Shown: positions 7,522-15,607 of the stretch, piece after piece
Layout: every line of letters begins with the position of its first letter
Numbering within the stretch: the first letter of the stretch is position 1
Assembly (NCBI GenBank): GCA_020852535.1
Contig: JADZAO010000095.1
Location: forward strand, 1 to 26,684
DNA length: 26,684 nucleotides
From: Paracoccaceae bacterium
Lineage (GTDB): Bacteria > Pseudomonadota > Alphaproteobacteria > Rhodobacterales > Rhodobacteraceae
Direction of reading: 5' to 3'
Translations under genes and position numbers: made by a program
The notes under the pieces: model-generated
Database searches by the model: none
What the model saw: only the letters and a program-made list of their open reading frames with translations
Told to the model about the DNA's origin: nothing

Positions 7522-9804
7522 ATGTCCCGATTCGCCGCCCCCATCGCTGAACAGATCTGGGATATGAAATACCGGCTGAAAGCTGCGGATGGCACGGCAA
7601 TCGACGGGACGGTCGAAGATACATGGCGGCGGATCGCCCGCTCACTAGCAGCAGTCGAAAAAAAACCCGACGAATGGGAAGAAAAGTTCTATGCAGCACT
7701 CGAAGGGTTCAAGTATCTGCCTGCTGGCCGGATCACAGCTGGGGCTGGCACGGGACGGTCTGTCACACTGTTCAACTGCTTCGTCATGGGCACGATATCC
7801 GACAATATGGGCGGTATCTTCGACGCATTAAAGGAAGCAGCACTTACTATGCAACAAGGTGGCGGAATCGGCTACGACTTTAGCACGATTCGTCCACGTG
7901 GAGCCAAAGTTAAGGGCGTGGCTGCCGATGCATCCGGCCCCTTGTCATTCATGGATGTTTGGGATGCGATGTGCCGCACTATCATGTCGGCGGGCAGCCG
8001 CCGCGGTGCAATGATGGCAACAATGCGCTGCGACCACCCCGATATCGAAGCATTCATCGAAGCAAAAAAAGACCCTGCCCGTCTGCGCATGTTCAACCTG
8101 TCTGTACTAGTGACAGATCCCTTCATGACGGCAGTCAAAGCAAACGGACCATGGGAGCTGGTGTTCGATGGTAAGGTCTACAAAACGGTACAGGCGTTGG
8201 ATCTGTGGAACCGGATCATGCACAATACTTTCAACTTCGCGGAACCGGGAGTGATCTTCATCGACCGGATCAATACAATGAACAACCTTGCCTATTGCGA
8301 AACCATCGCGGCAACTAACCCCTGCGGCGAACAGCCTTTGCCGCCTTATGGCGCATGTCTACTCGGATCAATTATCATGGCGACCTTGGTCTCAGATGCT
8401 TTTACACCGAAGGCACGGATCGATTTGGCGGCGCTAAATGATCTGGTGTGCGTGGCCGTACGGATGATGGACAACGTGGTGGATGCAAGCCGCTTTCCAT
8501 TGCCTCAGCAAGCAGAGGAAGCGCGAAACAAACGTCGGATAGGTTTAGGCATAACAGGTCTAGCGGATGCGCTACTGATGGTGGGACTGCGTTACGGGTC
8601 ATCCGAAGCAGCGGAAGCAACCGAGGCGTGGATGAAGACGATTGCGCGAACGTCCTATCTAGCATCGGTAGATCTCGCCAAAGAAAAAGGTGCCTTCCCG
8701 CTGTTTGATGCCGATAAGTATCTGGCTTCAGAATCACTGCGACATATGGACAGTGATGTTCGAGACGCGATTGCCAAGCATGGAATCCGCAACGCGCTAC
8801 TCACGTCAATCGCGCCAACTGGAACGATCAGCCTCTATGCGGGAAATGTCTCATCAGGGATCGAACCTGTGTTCGCCTATGCCTATACACGTAAATTATT
8901 ACAAAAAGACGGGTCTCGAACAGAAGAAGAAGTCGTCGATTACGCCGTACGACTGTGGCGCGAGCGGAATGGCGAAGGACCACTACCGGATTATTTTGTA
9001 AATGCGCAGACGCTATCGCCACTTGAGCATGTGCGAATGCAAGCGGCGGCCCAAAAGTGGGTCGACTCTTCAATCTCAAAGACAATTAACTGCCCAAAAG
9101 ACATTTCTTTTGAAGACTTCAAAGAAGTCTATATGGCCGCCTGGGATCAAAACTGCAAAGGCTGCACGACCTATCGCCCCAACGATGTGACCGGTTCAAT
9201 TTTGTCAGTCTCGGAATCGTCAGACAAAACACCGACCGAAGCACCTACCGCGGTGTCGGCTGACGAGGGGGGTGAAGTAGTTTACTTGTCGGAGCCACTC
9301 AATCGTCCTGCTGCACTAGAAGGAGCAACCTACAAGCTAAAATGGCCAGGGTCGGAGCATGCGCTTTACATCACGGTGAACGATGTAATAATCGCAGGAC
9401 ATCGACGGCCGTTCGAGGTGTTCATCAACTCAAAGAACATGGAACATTTCGCTTGGACCGTAGCACTAACGCGGATGATTTCGGCAGTGTTCCGACGTGG
9501 TGGGGATATTTCTTTTGTCGTGGAAGAATTGAAGGCGGTATTCGATCCACGTGGAGGAGCATGGATGGAAGGACGGTATATACCCTCTATCCTTGCCGCC
9601 ATCGGCGGAGTGATCGAACGACATCTAATCAAGATCGGCTTCATCGCAGGCGAAGGGCTAGGTTTAAAGTCCGACCCACAAGCAAAATTTGTGACCATAG
9701 GAGAGCCCAAAGGTAAATGCTGCTCAAGTTGTGGAGGGTTCGAAGTACGGATGATCGAAGGCTGCATGACTTGCGCCTCGTGCGGGTTCTCAAAATGCGG
9801 CTAA
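7522..9804 (+). CDS. nrdJ: Adenosylcobalamin-dependent (class II) ribonucleoside-diphosphate reductase
   Basis: This enzyme makes deoxyribonucleotides using a radical generated from vitamin B12 coenzyme, without oxygen or a separate radical subunit. The 760 residues contain NCFVMG with C86 and GACLLGS with C279 (the likely redox pair), and NPCGEQP (N266, thiyl C268, E270), the conserved active-site triad. APTGTISLYAGN follows. The C-terminus is rich in cysteine (about 737-759: CCSSCGG, then CMTCASCGFSKC), a zinc-ribbon-like tail expected to re-reduce the active site. The ATG at 7522 has AAGGA 7 nt upstream. I saw neither an NrdR-box palindrome nor a cobalamin riboswitch in the 145 bp before the gene, so regulation is unknown. 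It implies that the organism makes or imports B12. Confidence 0.95.
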   Translation: MSRFAAPIAEQIWDMKYRLKAADGTAIDGTVEDTWRRIARSLAAVEKKPDEWEEKFYAALEGFKYLPAGRITAGAGTGRSVTLFNCFVMGTISDNMGGIFDALKEAALTMQQGGGIGYDFSTIRPRGAKVKGVAADASGPLSFMDVWDAMCRTIMSAGSRRGAMMATMRCDHPDIEAFIEAKKDPARLRMFNLSVLVTDPFMTAVKANGPWELVFDGKVYKTVQALDLWNRIMHNTFNFAEPGVIFIDRINTMNNLAYCETIAATNPCGEQPLPPYGACLLGSIIMATLVSDAFTPKARIDLAALNDLVCVAVRMMDNVVDASRFPLPQQAEEARNKRRIGLGITGLADALLMVGLRYGSSEAAEATEAWMKTIARTSYLASVDLAKEKGAFPLFDADKYLASESLRHMDSDVRDAIAKHGIRNALLTSIAPTGTISLYAGNVSSGIEPVFAYAYTRKLLQKDGSRTEEEVVDYAVRLWRERNGEGPLPDYFVNAQTLSPLEHVRMQAAAQKWVDSSISKTINCPKDISFEDFKEVYMAAWDQNCKGCTTYRPNDVTGSILSVSESSDKTPTEAPTAVSADEGGEVVYLSEPLNRPAALEGATYKLKWPGSEHALYITVNDVIIAGHRRPFEVFINSKNMEHFAWTVALTRMISAVFRRGGDISFVVEELKAVFDPRGGAWMEGRYIPSILAAIGGVIERHLIKIGFIAGEGLGLKSDPQAKFVTIGEPKGKCCSSCGGFEVRMIEGCMTCASCGFSKCG

Positions 9805-9918
9805 AGTAGATTAGAAAACTGAAGCTATATCAGAATTCAGTAAATTAACCTTTAATTCAAGCTCTGCATCAAGCTGAAATAGTGCTACGGTCAAGAAGTC
9901 TTCAATCGCAAACATTGC

Positions 9919-11172
9919 TCAAGCAGTGAGTTTGTAACCATCTACGCCGCTAATCACCGCTTCGACGATCTGCCCTTCAGGTTGGTCCTCCGCAAAAACC
10001 ACCTCGGTGAACTGCTCAGTCCGACCCATACACGGCCCTTCGGTCAGCACCCGATGTCGCACCCCAGCTTGGGCTGCCAAATGCAGCGCAAGCGCCGCAT
10101 CACCCGCCACACGCAGCCGTGCCGCTCGCTCTTTCACGACCGAACCGCGCACCTGCGGCATCCGTACGGCGGGTGTTCCCTTGCGTGGAGAAAATGGAAA
10201 AACATGCAGAAAGGTCAAACCACAATCTTCAACGAGCTTAACAGATTGGATGAACATCTCTTCCGTCTCGGTCGGGAATCCGACTATGATATCCGCGCCA
10301 AATACCATATCGGGACGCAGCTTCCGCGCATCCTCGCAAAAACGTATGGCATCATCACGCAGATGCCGCCGCTTCATCCGCTTAAGGATCATGTCGTCTC
10401 CCGCCTGCAACGACAGGTGCAAATGCGGCATCAAGCGTGGTTCATTTGCGATCGCAGCCATAAGTGCTTCATCAGCCTCAATGCTATCAATTGAAGAAAT
10501 CCGCAACCTCTGCAAATCAGGCACCAGTCGCAAGATTCGCATAACCAGATCACCCAAGCGCGGCTTCGCAGGTAAATCGAGTCCCCACGAAGTAAGATCC
10601 ACACCTGTTAGGACAACCTCAAGAAACCCCTTATTGACTAAACGCTTAATCTGCTCAACCACCACCCCCGCCGGAACAGAGCGAGAATTTCCTCGACCAA
10701 AGGGAATGATACAAAATGTGCACCGATGGTCACAACCGTTCTGCACCTGAACATAAGCCCGATGTCGCCCGAACCCATCAATCAGATGCCCCGCAGTTTC
10801 ACGAACTGACATAATATCATCGACCTGAACACGCTCAGTCGATCCAATCAAGTCAGGTGCTTTCAGACTTTGCCACGTCGTGGCCTGCATCTTTTCAATG
10901 TTGCCGATAACCTTGGTCACTTCAGGCATCGCGGCAAAAGTCTCGGGTTCAGTCTGCGCAGCACACCCCGTAACGACAATGGTTGCCCCCGAATTTTCGC
11001 GACTTAACCTCCGGATTTCCTGTTTAGCCTTACGCACCGCCTCCGCAGTCACAGCACAGGTATTAACGACGACAGCGTTTTTCACCTCCGCAATAGTGAA
11101 CAGTTCTTTCATCACCTCGGTTTCATAAGCGTTCAACCGGCAACCCAAGGTCACAAAAATAGGCGCAGTCAT
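9919..11172 (-). CDS. mtaB: tRNA threonylcarbamoyladenosine methylthiotransferase MtaB
   Basis: MtaB is a radical-SAM enzyme that converts t6A37 to ms2t6A37 in tRNAs reading ANN codons, including tRNA-Lys, whose gene lies nearby. The 417 residues carry the N-terminal methylthiotransferase domain with three cluster cysteines (C11, C39, C70) and the radical-SAM CxxxCxxC motif at C147, C151, C154 (CDHRCTFC). LSLQAGDD and IVGFPTETEE are typical of the radical-SAM barrel, and a TRAM-like tail follows. MtaB rather than MiaB or RimO is inferred from overall resemblance, including VTLGCRLNAYE. The ATG at 11172 overlaps the dapF stop (ATGA), so the two are co-transcribed, with dapF first. The gene is convergent with nrdJ across 114 bp with no obvious terminator. 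Confidence 0.92.
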   Translation of the reverse strand: MTAPIFVTLGCRLNAYETEVMKELFTIAEVKNAVVVNTCAVTAEAVRKAKQEIRRLSRENSGATIVVTGCAAQTEPETFAAMPEVTKVIGNIEKMQATTWQSLKAPDLIGSTERVQVDDIMSVRETAGHLIDGFGRHRAYVQVQNGCDHRCTFCIIPFGRGNSRSVPAGVVVEQIKRLVNKGFLEVVLTGVDLTSWGLDLPAKPRLGDLVMRILRLVPDLQRLRISSIDSIEADEALMAAIANEPRLMPHLHLSLQAGDDMILKRMKRRHLRDDAIRFCEDARKLRPDMVFGADIIVGFPTETEEMFIQSVKLVEDCGLTFLHVFPFSPRKGTPAVRMPQVRGSVVKERAARLRVAGDAALALHLAAQAGVRHRVLTEGPCMGRTEQFTEVVFAEDQPEGQIVEAVISGVDGYKLTA

Positions 11173-12008
11173 CTGTGATCTGCCAAAAATTCCGGAGTAA
11201 GCCAGCCATCAAACACATGCGCTACGGGGCCGGTCATCCAAACGCCATCTTCGCGCCAATCGATCTCAAGCGTACCGCCATCGACGTCAATCATCACCCG
11301 TCGTCCTGTCAAACCGCGCAAGTGTGCAGCAACGGCGGTTGCACAAGACCCCGAGCCACAAGCGAGTGTTATGCCCGCCCCCCGTTCCCACACCCGCAGC
11401 CGCAAACGATCGGGTGCAGTTACGCTGGCCCATTCCACATTAGTGCGCTGCGGAAACAGAGAGTCATGCTCAAACTTCGGACCAAGCACCGTGAGGTCAA
11501 TGACCTTAGAATCAGGCACGAAGAAGATACAATGAGGGTTGCCCATCCCTACGGCCACCGGATCACCTGACAAGGGGAGGTGCAGCGTGTCCATAGCAAA
11601 AGCCAAAGGCACCTCAGACCAGTCGGTCTGCGGCTGACCCATATTCACCGAAACCAGCCCGTCTGCCCGCCGCAATGCCGACAATTCACCCCGCACCGTA
11701 AACAACCGTACCGAATCGAGCCTCTCCCTCCGCATCACATAATCGGACACGCAGCGCGTGGCATTACCGCAAGCGCCCGCACGACTGCCATCGCTGTTCC
11801 AAAAATCAAGCGTAAAATTCGCCCCTTCAGCATCACGTATTTCAGCCAACTGGTCGAAACCCACGCCACGGTTGCGATCGCCCAGTGCCCGCGCCAAAGC
11901 AGAAGTAGTCAGCGCTTCGCGCCCGCGCGAGTCGATCACTACAAAGTCATTGCCAAGCCCATGCATTTTCATGAAAAGCTGGCCAGAAGGACGCTGCATC
12001 TTGGACAT
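11169..12008 (-). CDS. dapF: Diaminopimelate epimerase
   Basis: DapF interconverts LL- and meso-diaminopimelate, supplying lysine and the peptidoglycan cross-link residue. From the ATG at 12008 the protein has 279 residues. Both catalytic cysteines are visible: C80 in GACGNATRC and C217 in LACGSGSC, along with FMKMHGLGNDFVV near the start and GMGNPHC at about 154-160. The frame is open upstream to a GTG at 12083, but that stretch overlaps the predicted tRNA-Lys promoter on the other strand and does not look like DapF. Ribosome binding near 12008 is weak, and the ATG at 11999 is a possible alternative. It overlaps mtaB by 4 bp. Confidence 0.94.
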   Translation of the reverse strand: MSKMQRPSGQLFMKMHGLGNDFVVIDSRGREALTTSALARALGDRNRGVGFDQLAEIRDAEGANFTLDFWNSDGSRAGACGNATRCVSDYVMRRERLDSVRLFTVRGELSALRRADGLVSVNMGQPQTDWSEVPLAFAMDTLHLPLSGDPVAVGMGNPHCIFFVPDSKVIDLTVLGPKFEHDSLFPQRTNVEWASVTAPDRLRLRVWERGAGITLACGSGSCATAVAAHLRGLTGRRVMIDVDGGTLEIDWREDGVWMTGPVAHVFDGWLTPEFLADHR

Positions 12009-12063
12009 AGCCGTCGATATACGCCGCCATGTCCGATTTTGCCAGAGGGCCACGATTTTAGCC

Positions 12064-12092
12064 TTGACCCCCCTGACCTGCACAACTAATCA
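12064..12092 (+). promoter_or_regulatory. Predicted sigma-70 promoter of tRNA-Lys
   Basis: TTGACC (12064-12069), a 17-bp spacer, then TAATCA (12087-12092), 10 bp before the mature tRNA 5' end. Spacing and position fit a tRNA promoter well. Confidence 0.55.
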
Positions 12093-12102
12093 GCGCCGCG
12101 TG

Positions 12103-12178
12103 GGGCCGGTAGCTCAGTTGGTAGAGCAGCTGACTTTTAATCAGCGGGTCACAGGTTCGAATCCTGTCCGGCTCACCA
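12103..12178 (+). tRNA. tRNA-Lys (anticodon TTT)
   Basis: This is a complete 76-nt cloverleaf with encoded CCA. The acceptor stem is GGGCCGG/CCGGCTC with one G-U pair. The anticodon loop C-T-TTT-A-A lies at 12134-12140, with anticodon TTT at 12136-12138. The T-arm is ACAGG-TTCGAAT-CCTGT. It reads both lysine codons. It has its own promoter and terminator and is divergent from dapF. Its 3' end borders the accessory stretch that carries fic, but I saw no duplicated tRNA 3' fragment within the window that would mark an integration. Confidence 0.98.
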
Positions 12179-12192
12179 TTATTTTTAAAACT

Positions 12193-12217
12193 CGCCCATA
12201 AGGGCGGATTTTAATTT
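12193..12217 (+). terminator. Rho-independent terminator of tRNA-Lys
   Basis: Hairpin CGCCC-ATAA-GGGCG (12193-12206), followed by a T-rich tail (GATTTTAATTT), 14 bp past the tRNA CCA. Confidence 0.75.
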
Positions 12218-12351
12218 ACACAAAACCCCAATTTCCGCACGGTTTTCAAATTCACATGCGTAGTATTAGAGCACTGGCGCAGAAAAAATTCTCTCTCTTT
12301 TCTCGATTTTTTTCACGACTTTGACCACTAAACTTGTTTTTAATCACCAAA

Positions 12352-12377
12352 GAAACGCCTTAATTTACAAGCGTTTC
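12352..12377. repeat. Inverted repeat GAAACGC-N12-GCGTTTC
   Basis: Perfect 7-bp arms (12352-12358 and 12371-12377) flank an A+T-rich 12-nt loop. It could be an RNA hairpin or a protein-binding site. No T-tract follows, so it is not a terminator. Confidence 0.5.
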
Positions 12378-12534
12378 CAAAAATGCTGAGCTCACTCTTT
12401 CAAACGCATCGCAACAGAGTTTGACGTCTCTCTTAAAACAGCCAAGCGTGACATTGAAAATTAAAGAACGCGAAAATAATCCGCTTTATCAGGACAAAGA
12501 AGACAGGGAAGTACGAAATTACTGGAGAGGATGA

Positions 12535-12554
12535 CCATCACAAGATGGGTTTTT
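12535..12554 (+). terminator. Terminator-like hairpin without an upstream gene
   Basis: CCATC (12535-12539), loop ACAA, GATGG (12544-12548), then G and TTTTT. The short stem with a T-run is modest but well formed. No coding region lies between it and the tRNA-Lys terminator 320 bp earlier. Confidence 0.4.
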
Positions 12555-12569
12555 GAGGTCTGTGCCATC

Positions 12570-12707
12570 CTTTCTTTAGGAAGACCAAAAAGAAAGAAAG
12601 TGTACAAACTCTTTCTTTACATGCCTAATATAAACTAATTTTACCCTGTTTTTCTTTATAAAGAAAGAATAATATATTATATTTTCTTTTATGGGGCTCA
12701 AAAGAAA
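12570..12707. repeat. Array of TTTCTTT/AAAGAAA inverted repeats upstream of fic
   Basis: Eight copies of TTTCTTT or its complement AAAGAAA lie within 137 bp and form four inverted pairs: CTTTCTTT 12570-12577 with AAAGAAAG 12589-12596; AAAGAAAG 12593-12600 with CTTTCTTT 12611-12618; the perfect 16-bp palindrome TTTCTTTATAAAGAAA 12651-12666; and TTTCTTTT 12683-12690 with AAAAGAAA 12700-12707. A second palindrome, ATAATATATTAT (12669-12680), lies between the last two. The array ends 8 bp before the fic ATG and includes A+T-rich -10-like sequence, which suggests an operator region. The binding protein is unknown; the winged helix of Fic itself is a candidate. Confidence 0.75.
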
Positions 12708-12715
12708 GAATAGCC

Positions 12716-13876
12716 ATGTCTAAAAATCAAAGCCGACTTGGCTCTCATATACGCTGCAGCGTCACGTCGGGGGAGTCCTACCAGGCCTTTTTGCCGCCTA
12801 CCTTGCCCCCAGAACCACCCCTAAACCTTCTGCCCCTGCAGGGGCTGCTATCCAAGGCCAATCAGGCACTGGGCAAGCTCAATGCCGTGACCAACATCCT
12901 GCCGGACAGTAATCTGCTGCTTTATTATTATATCCGCAAAGAAGCCGTGCTGTCCTCCCAGATTGAAGGGACGCAATCATCTCTTTCCGATCTACTGCTC
13001 CATGAAAGTGGCGAAGCAACCAGCGTTCCCATTGATGATGTGACGGAAGTGTCATCTTATGTTGCCGCGCTGGAACACGGCCTGAAACGCGTCCGTGAGG
13101 GTTTTCCAAGGTCCCTACGCTTGATCCGCGAGATGCATGCTATCCTTCTTTCTGAAGGACGCGGCAGCAATAAGCAGCCAGGTGAATTCCGCACCTCGCA
13201 AAACTGGATCGGTGGATCGCGCCCTGGCAACGCTACTTTCGTGCCACCCCCACCAGAACAGCTGATGAAATGTCTGGATGCCCTTGAGAAATATCTACAT
13301 CAGGAAGAGCGTCCCTATACAGCTCTGATCGATGCTGGCCTCATCCACGTGCAGTTTGAAACCATCCACCCATTCCTTGACGGTAACGGGCGCATTGGGC
13401 GTTTATTGATTACCTTCTTCCTGATGATGATGGGAGACTTGCACCAGCCGAACCTCTACCTCAGTCTGTTTTTCAAGAACAACCGCGAGGAGTATTATGC
13501 GCGTCTGAGTGCAGTGCGCACGGCGGGTGATTGGGAAGGCTGGCTAGATTATTTCCTGCACGGTGTTGCCAAAACGGCCAATCATGTCGTAGCGACCAGT
13601 CAAGCCATTTCCAGCCTTTTCAAGGTCAATCAAGAGAAGATTGCAACATTGAAACGCGCTGGTATCACAGCGTGGCAAGCACATGAGCACCTCCAAAAGG
13701 TTGCCATTTCCAATGCCATCAATATGGCGGCGGCGCTGGAGGTCAGCGTCCCCACGGCACGGGCGGCACTTAACAACCTAAAAAAGCTTGGAATTGTGAA
13801 AGACATCGCTGGCACTAGAAAGGAAAGGCTTTACGTGTACTATGACTTAATTAACCTTCTCGAGAAGGGCGTGTAG
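12716..13876 (+). CDS. fic: Fic family protein adenylyltransferase with C-terminal winged helix
   Basis: Fic enzymes transfer AMP from ATP to hydroxyl groups of target proteins. The 386 residues include an N-terminal region (about 20-100) with the class II inhibitory motif S80-x3-E84-G85, whose glutamate normally blocks productive ATP binding. The Fic core follows, with the full active motif HPFLDGNGRIGR (218-229) including catalytic H218. The C-terminal winged helix is about residues 310-386 (SVPTARAALNNLKKLGIV recognition region). All key residues are intact, so an active, self-inhibited enzyme is expected; targets cannot be told from sequence. The start at 12716 has a poor ribosome binding site. 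No antitoxin gene is adjacent, as expected when the inhibitory helix is in the same chain. It uses TAG as stop, unlike every other gene here, and by eye more CTG codons than its neighbours, suggesting transfer. Confidence 0.93.
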   Translation: MSKNQSRLGSHIRCSVTSGESYQAFLPPTLPPEPPLNLLPLQGLLSKANQALGKLNAVTNILPDSNLLLYYYIRKEAVLSSQIEGTQSSLSDLLLHESGEATSVPIDDVTEVSSYVAALEHGLKRVREGFPRSLRLIREMHAILLSEGRGSNKQPGEFRTSQNWIGGSRPGNATFVPPPPEQLMKCLDALEKYLHQEERPYTALIDAGLIHVQFETIHPFLDGNGRIGRLLITFFLMMMGDLHQPNLYLSLFFKNNREEYYARLSAVRTAGDWEGWLDYFLHGVAKTANHVVATSQAISSLFKVNQEKIATLKRAGITAWQAHEHLQKVAISNAINMAAALEVSVPTARAALNNLKKLGIVKDIAGTRKERLYVYYDLINLLEKGV

Positions 13877-14259
13877 ACAGCCAATCTGTAGACATAAAAT
13901 GTTATAAATACAAAACTTCGAATTCTGAATGATTGCTCCAACACCATTTGAATCTCTGAAAAGTTTAGTGGTTCGCTTTTATTATTCTATTACAATATCT
14001 TAAGTGACATTTAGAAAGTTGAAATGATTAAGTAGAATACACCCCCACTTCATCACTAAAAAATAACCCAAAGCATATTCTTACAAGCTTCGGTTCTTTT
14101 TCATACCGTAAGCAGGCAGAAGAAAAATAGCACGACTATCGGCTTCAACAGCCTACTTTACCAAACAACACATACCCTAATTGCAAATCGAGTTTAGCTA
14201 ACACTTGCTAAAATCCACAACCGATGACTTGATACTCGCAGAAAGAGGCAGAAGTCGGC
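13877..14259. other. Non-coding stretch between fic and the small membrane protein
   Basis: This A+T-rich DNA of 383 bp holds no gene I can support; the longest frame with an ATG that I noticed (13929) is 24 codons. A direct repeat TGTAGACA (13872-13879 and 13887-13894) spans the fic stop. A terminator-like hairpin at 14065-14101 is listed separately. Confidence 0.55.
14065..14101 (+). terminator. Possible terminator downstream of fic
   Basis: Imperfect stem AACCCAAAGC (14065-14074) with GCTTCGGTT (14087-14095), then C and TTTTT (14097-14101). The stem has a bulge, and the hairpin lies 190 bp past the fic stop. Confidence 0.35.
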
Positions 14260-14421
14260 ATGGGACTTATTTTCGGAGCAATAACAGCACTCATTATGCT
14301 TTGGATCGTCCTGCGGTTCGTCCCCAAAGCATTTAGACTAACAATATGGCTGGCAAAAACTTGCTTCACAGCGGCCGCCGCTTCCGTAGTGCTTTACATC
14401 ATTCTAAAAGGGTCTCGGTGA
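14260..14421 (+). CDS. Small hypothetical membrane protein, 53 residues, two helices
   Basis: ATG 14260 to TGA 14419-14421 encodes a short, strongly hydrophobic protein. Residues about 2-20 form one membrane helix. A basic loop follows (K23, R26), then a second helix at about 28-49, ending in K50-G-S-R53. A GAAG sequence lies 5 nt upstream as a possible ribosome binding site. The alternating hydrophobic pattern with charges confined to the loop and the end argues for a real protein rather than a chance frame. I recognise no family. It converges with the LacI-type gene, their stop codons being 17 bp apart. Inner-membrane location is inferred; function is unknown. Confidence 0.6.
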   Translation: MGLIFGAITALIMLWIVLRFVPKAFRLTIWLAKTCFTAAAASVVLYIILKGSR

Positions 14422-14438
14422 TAAAAAAGCGCAGTCTT

Positions 14439-15470
14439 TTAAACCTTGCGAATTGTATCGCCCGGTTCGAGCATAGGAAATAATTCGATCACCTCAGCGC
14501 CAATCGTAGCATCATGCTTTCCTGCAATGATTTCGGCAGCGCGACGACCGATTTCCAGACGACAGGCATCCATCGTCGCTAAACGACGCGGCAGACCTTG
14601 CAACAACTCAACCCCGTTAAAACCTGCAAGCCCAATCTTTCCAGGAACCTCAAGCCCCTGCGCCAAACAATAAAGCAAGCCACCAGCACCGATCATGTCG
14701 TTGGAATAATAAAGAAAATCTATATTGGGGGAACGTTTGAGAACCGTTTCAGTCATTTCACGGCCCTTCAACAAATCAGACCCGCCCGAATAAAATTCCT
14801 TATCTTCCAGAGCAAGACCGGCCTTCGCTAAAGCCTCTTCGAAACCTTGCAAGCGTTTCTTTGCACGATGGTCATGCAACATCATAGTGCCAAGAAAAGC
14901 GATACGCATGTATCCCGCCGCGACGATCGCCTCGGCCATCTGCCATCCTGCACGACGGTGAGAAATGCCCACGGCATTGTCCACCACTTCGCCGTCGATA
15001 TCCATGATCTCGACGACAGGAATACCCGCCTGCGCCAGCATAGCCCGCGCCGCATCAGTATGTTCCAACCCTGCAACGATCATCCCTGAGGGCCGCCACG
15101 ACAGCATTTCATAAATCACGGTCTCTTCCCGCTCGGGCGAATAGTTGGTCACACCGATAACAGGTTGCAGACTGGTATCTTCCAACGTGCCGGAAATTCC
15201 AGCTAACACCTCGGGGAACACCATATTAGATAGCGAAGGAATAATTACTCCAACGAGATTAACACGCTGCGAAGCCAATGCGCCCGCAATCTTGTTAGGC
15301 ACATAGCCAAGACTTCGCGCCGATTCCAGTACCCGTTCACGCGTAGCCTGCGACACATCTCCGCGATTGCGCAGCACGCGACTCACAGTCATTTCGCTAA
15401 CACCCGATACCTCTGATACGTCACGCAAAGTAAGCATACGCTTAGAGTCGTGGTTGGGCGGCTTAATCAC
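14439..15470 (-). CDS. LacI/GalR family transcriptional regulator (gluconate-repressor-like)
   Basis: This 343-residue repressor-type protein has an N-terminal helix-turn-helix (about 14-35: LRDVSEVSGVSEMTVSRVLR) and the LacI hinge region (VPNKIAGALAS, about 57-67). A periplasmic-binding-like sugar sensor follows, starting VNLVGVIIPSLSNMVFPEVL. The sensor resembles gluconate-type regulators (GntR of the LacI family) in IIPSLSNMVF and VGISHRRAGW, but the ligand is only a guess. The GTG at 15470 has AGGA 8 nt upstream and was preferred over the internal ATG at 15437, which lacks one. No sugar-use genes lie in the window, so the targets are elsewhere. A LacI-type palindrome 138 bp upstream suggests self-regulation. 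Confidence 0.9.
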   Translation of the reverse strand: MIKPPNHDSKRMLTLRDVSEVSGVSEMTVSRVLRNRGDVSQATRERVLESARSLGYVPNKIAGALASQRVNLVGVIIPSLSNMVFPEVLAGISGTLEDTSLQPVIGVTNYSPEREETVIYEMLSWRPSGMIVAGLEHTDAARAMLAQAGIPVVEIMDIDGEVVDNAVGISHRRAGWQMAEAIVAAGYMRIAFLGTMMLHDHRAKKRLQGFEEALAKAGLALEDKEFYSGGSDLLKGREMTETVLKRSPNIDFLYYSNDMIGAGGLLYCLAQGLEVPGKIGLAGFNGVELLQGLPRRLATMDACRLEIGRRAAEIIAGKHDATIGAEVIELFPMLEPGDTIRKV

Positions 15471-15607
15471 AGATAATATCCTACATAAACGGTTTTTGAT
15501 TCATTTTTAGCGTCAAATTTCGTTCGTGTCCAAGACTGCCCGATATACTAATGTTATGATTAAAAACATGATCAATACCTAGCACTGACAGTCTCTTGCA
15601 CGTCCTA

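Larger units (their letters stand above)
12218..12715. other. A+T-rich non-coding stretch between tRNA-Lys and fic
   Basis: About 500 bp with no open frame worth calling. It contains an inverted repeat (12352-12377), a terminator-like hairpin (12535-12554) and the repeat array before fic (12570-12707), each listed separately. A 10-codon frame starts at ATG 12691 and stops at 12721-12723, overlapping the first codons of fic in another frame. The terminator in the middle has no gene in front of it, so a small RNA is possible but unproven. Confidence 0.6.

Noticed and set aside
9982..10750. Long frames on the plus strand opposite mtaB
   Set aside because: They are antisense shadows; the minus strand has the complete cysteine motifs of MtaB.
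12571..12707. CRISPR-like array
   Set aside because: The repeated unit is only 7-8 bp, in alternating orientation, with irregular spacing and no cas genes.
12832..12845. Perfect palindrome GCCCCTGCAGGGGC in the fic coding region
   Set aside because: It encodes ordinary residues of the protein and has no partner copy; it is best explained by coding sequence.
13872..13894. Direct repeat TGTAGACA as an insertion target duplication
   Set aside because: The copies are 7 bp apart and span the fic stop, with nothing inserted between them.
14423..14440. Possible bidirectional terminator between the small membrane gene and the LacI-type gene
   Set aside because: The stem AAAAG/CTTTT has a single G-C pair and is too weak to call.
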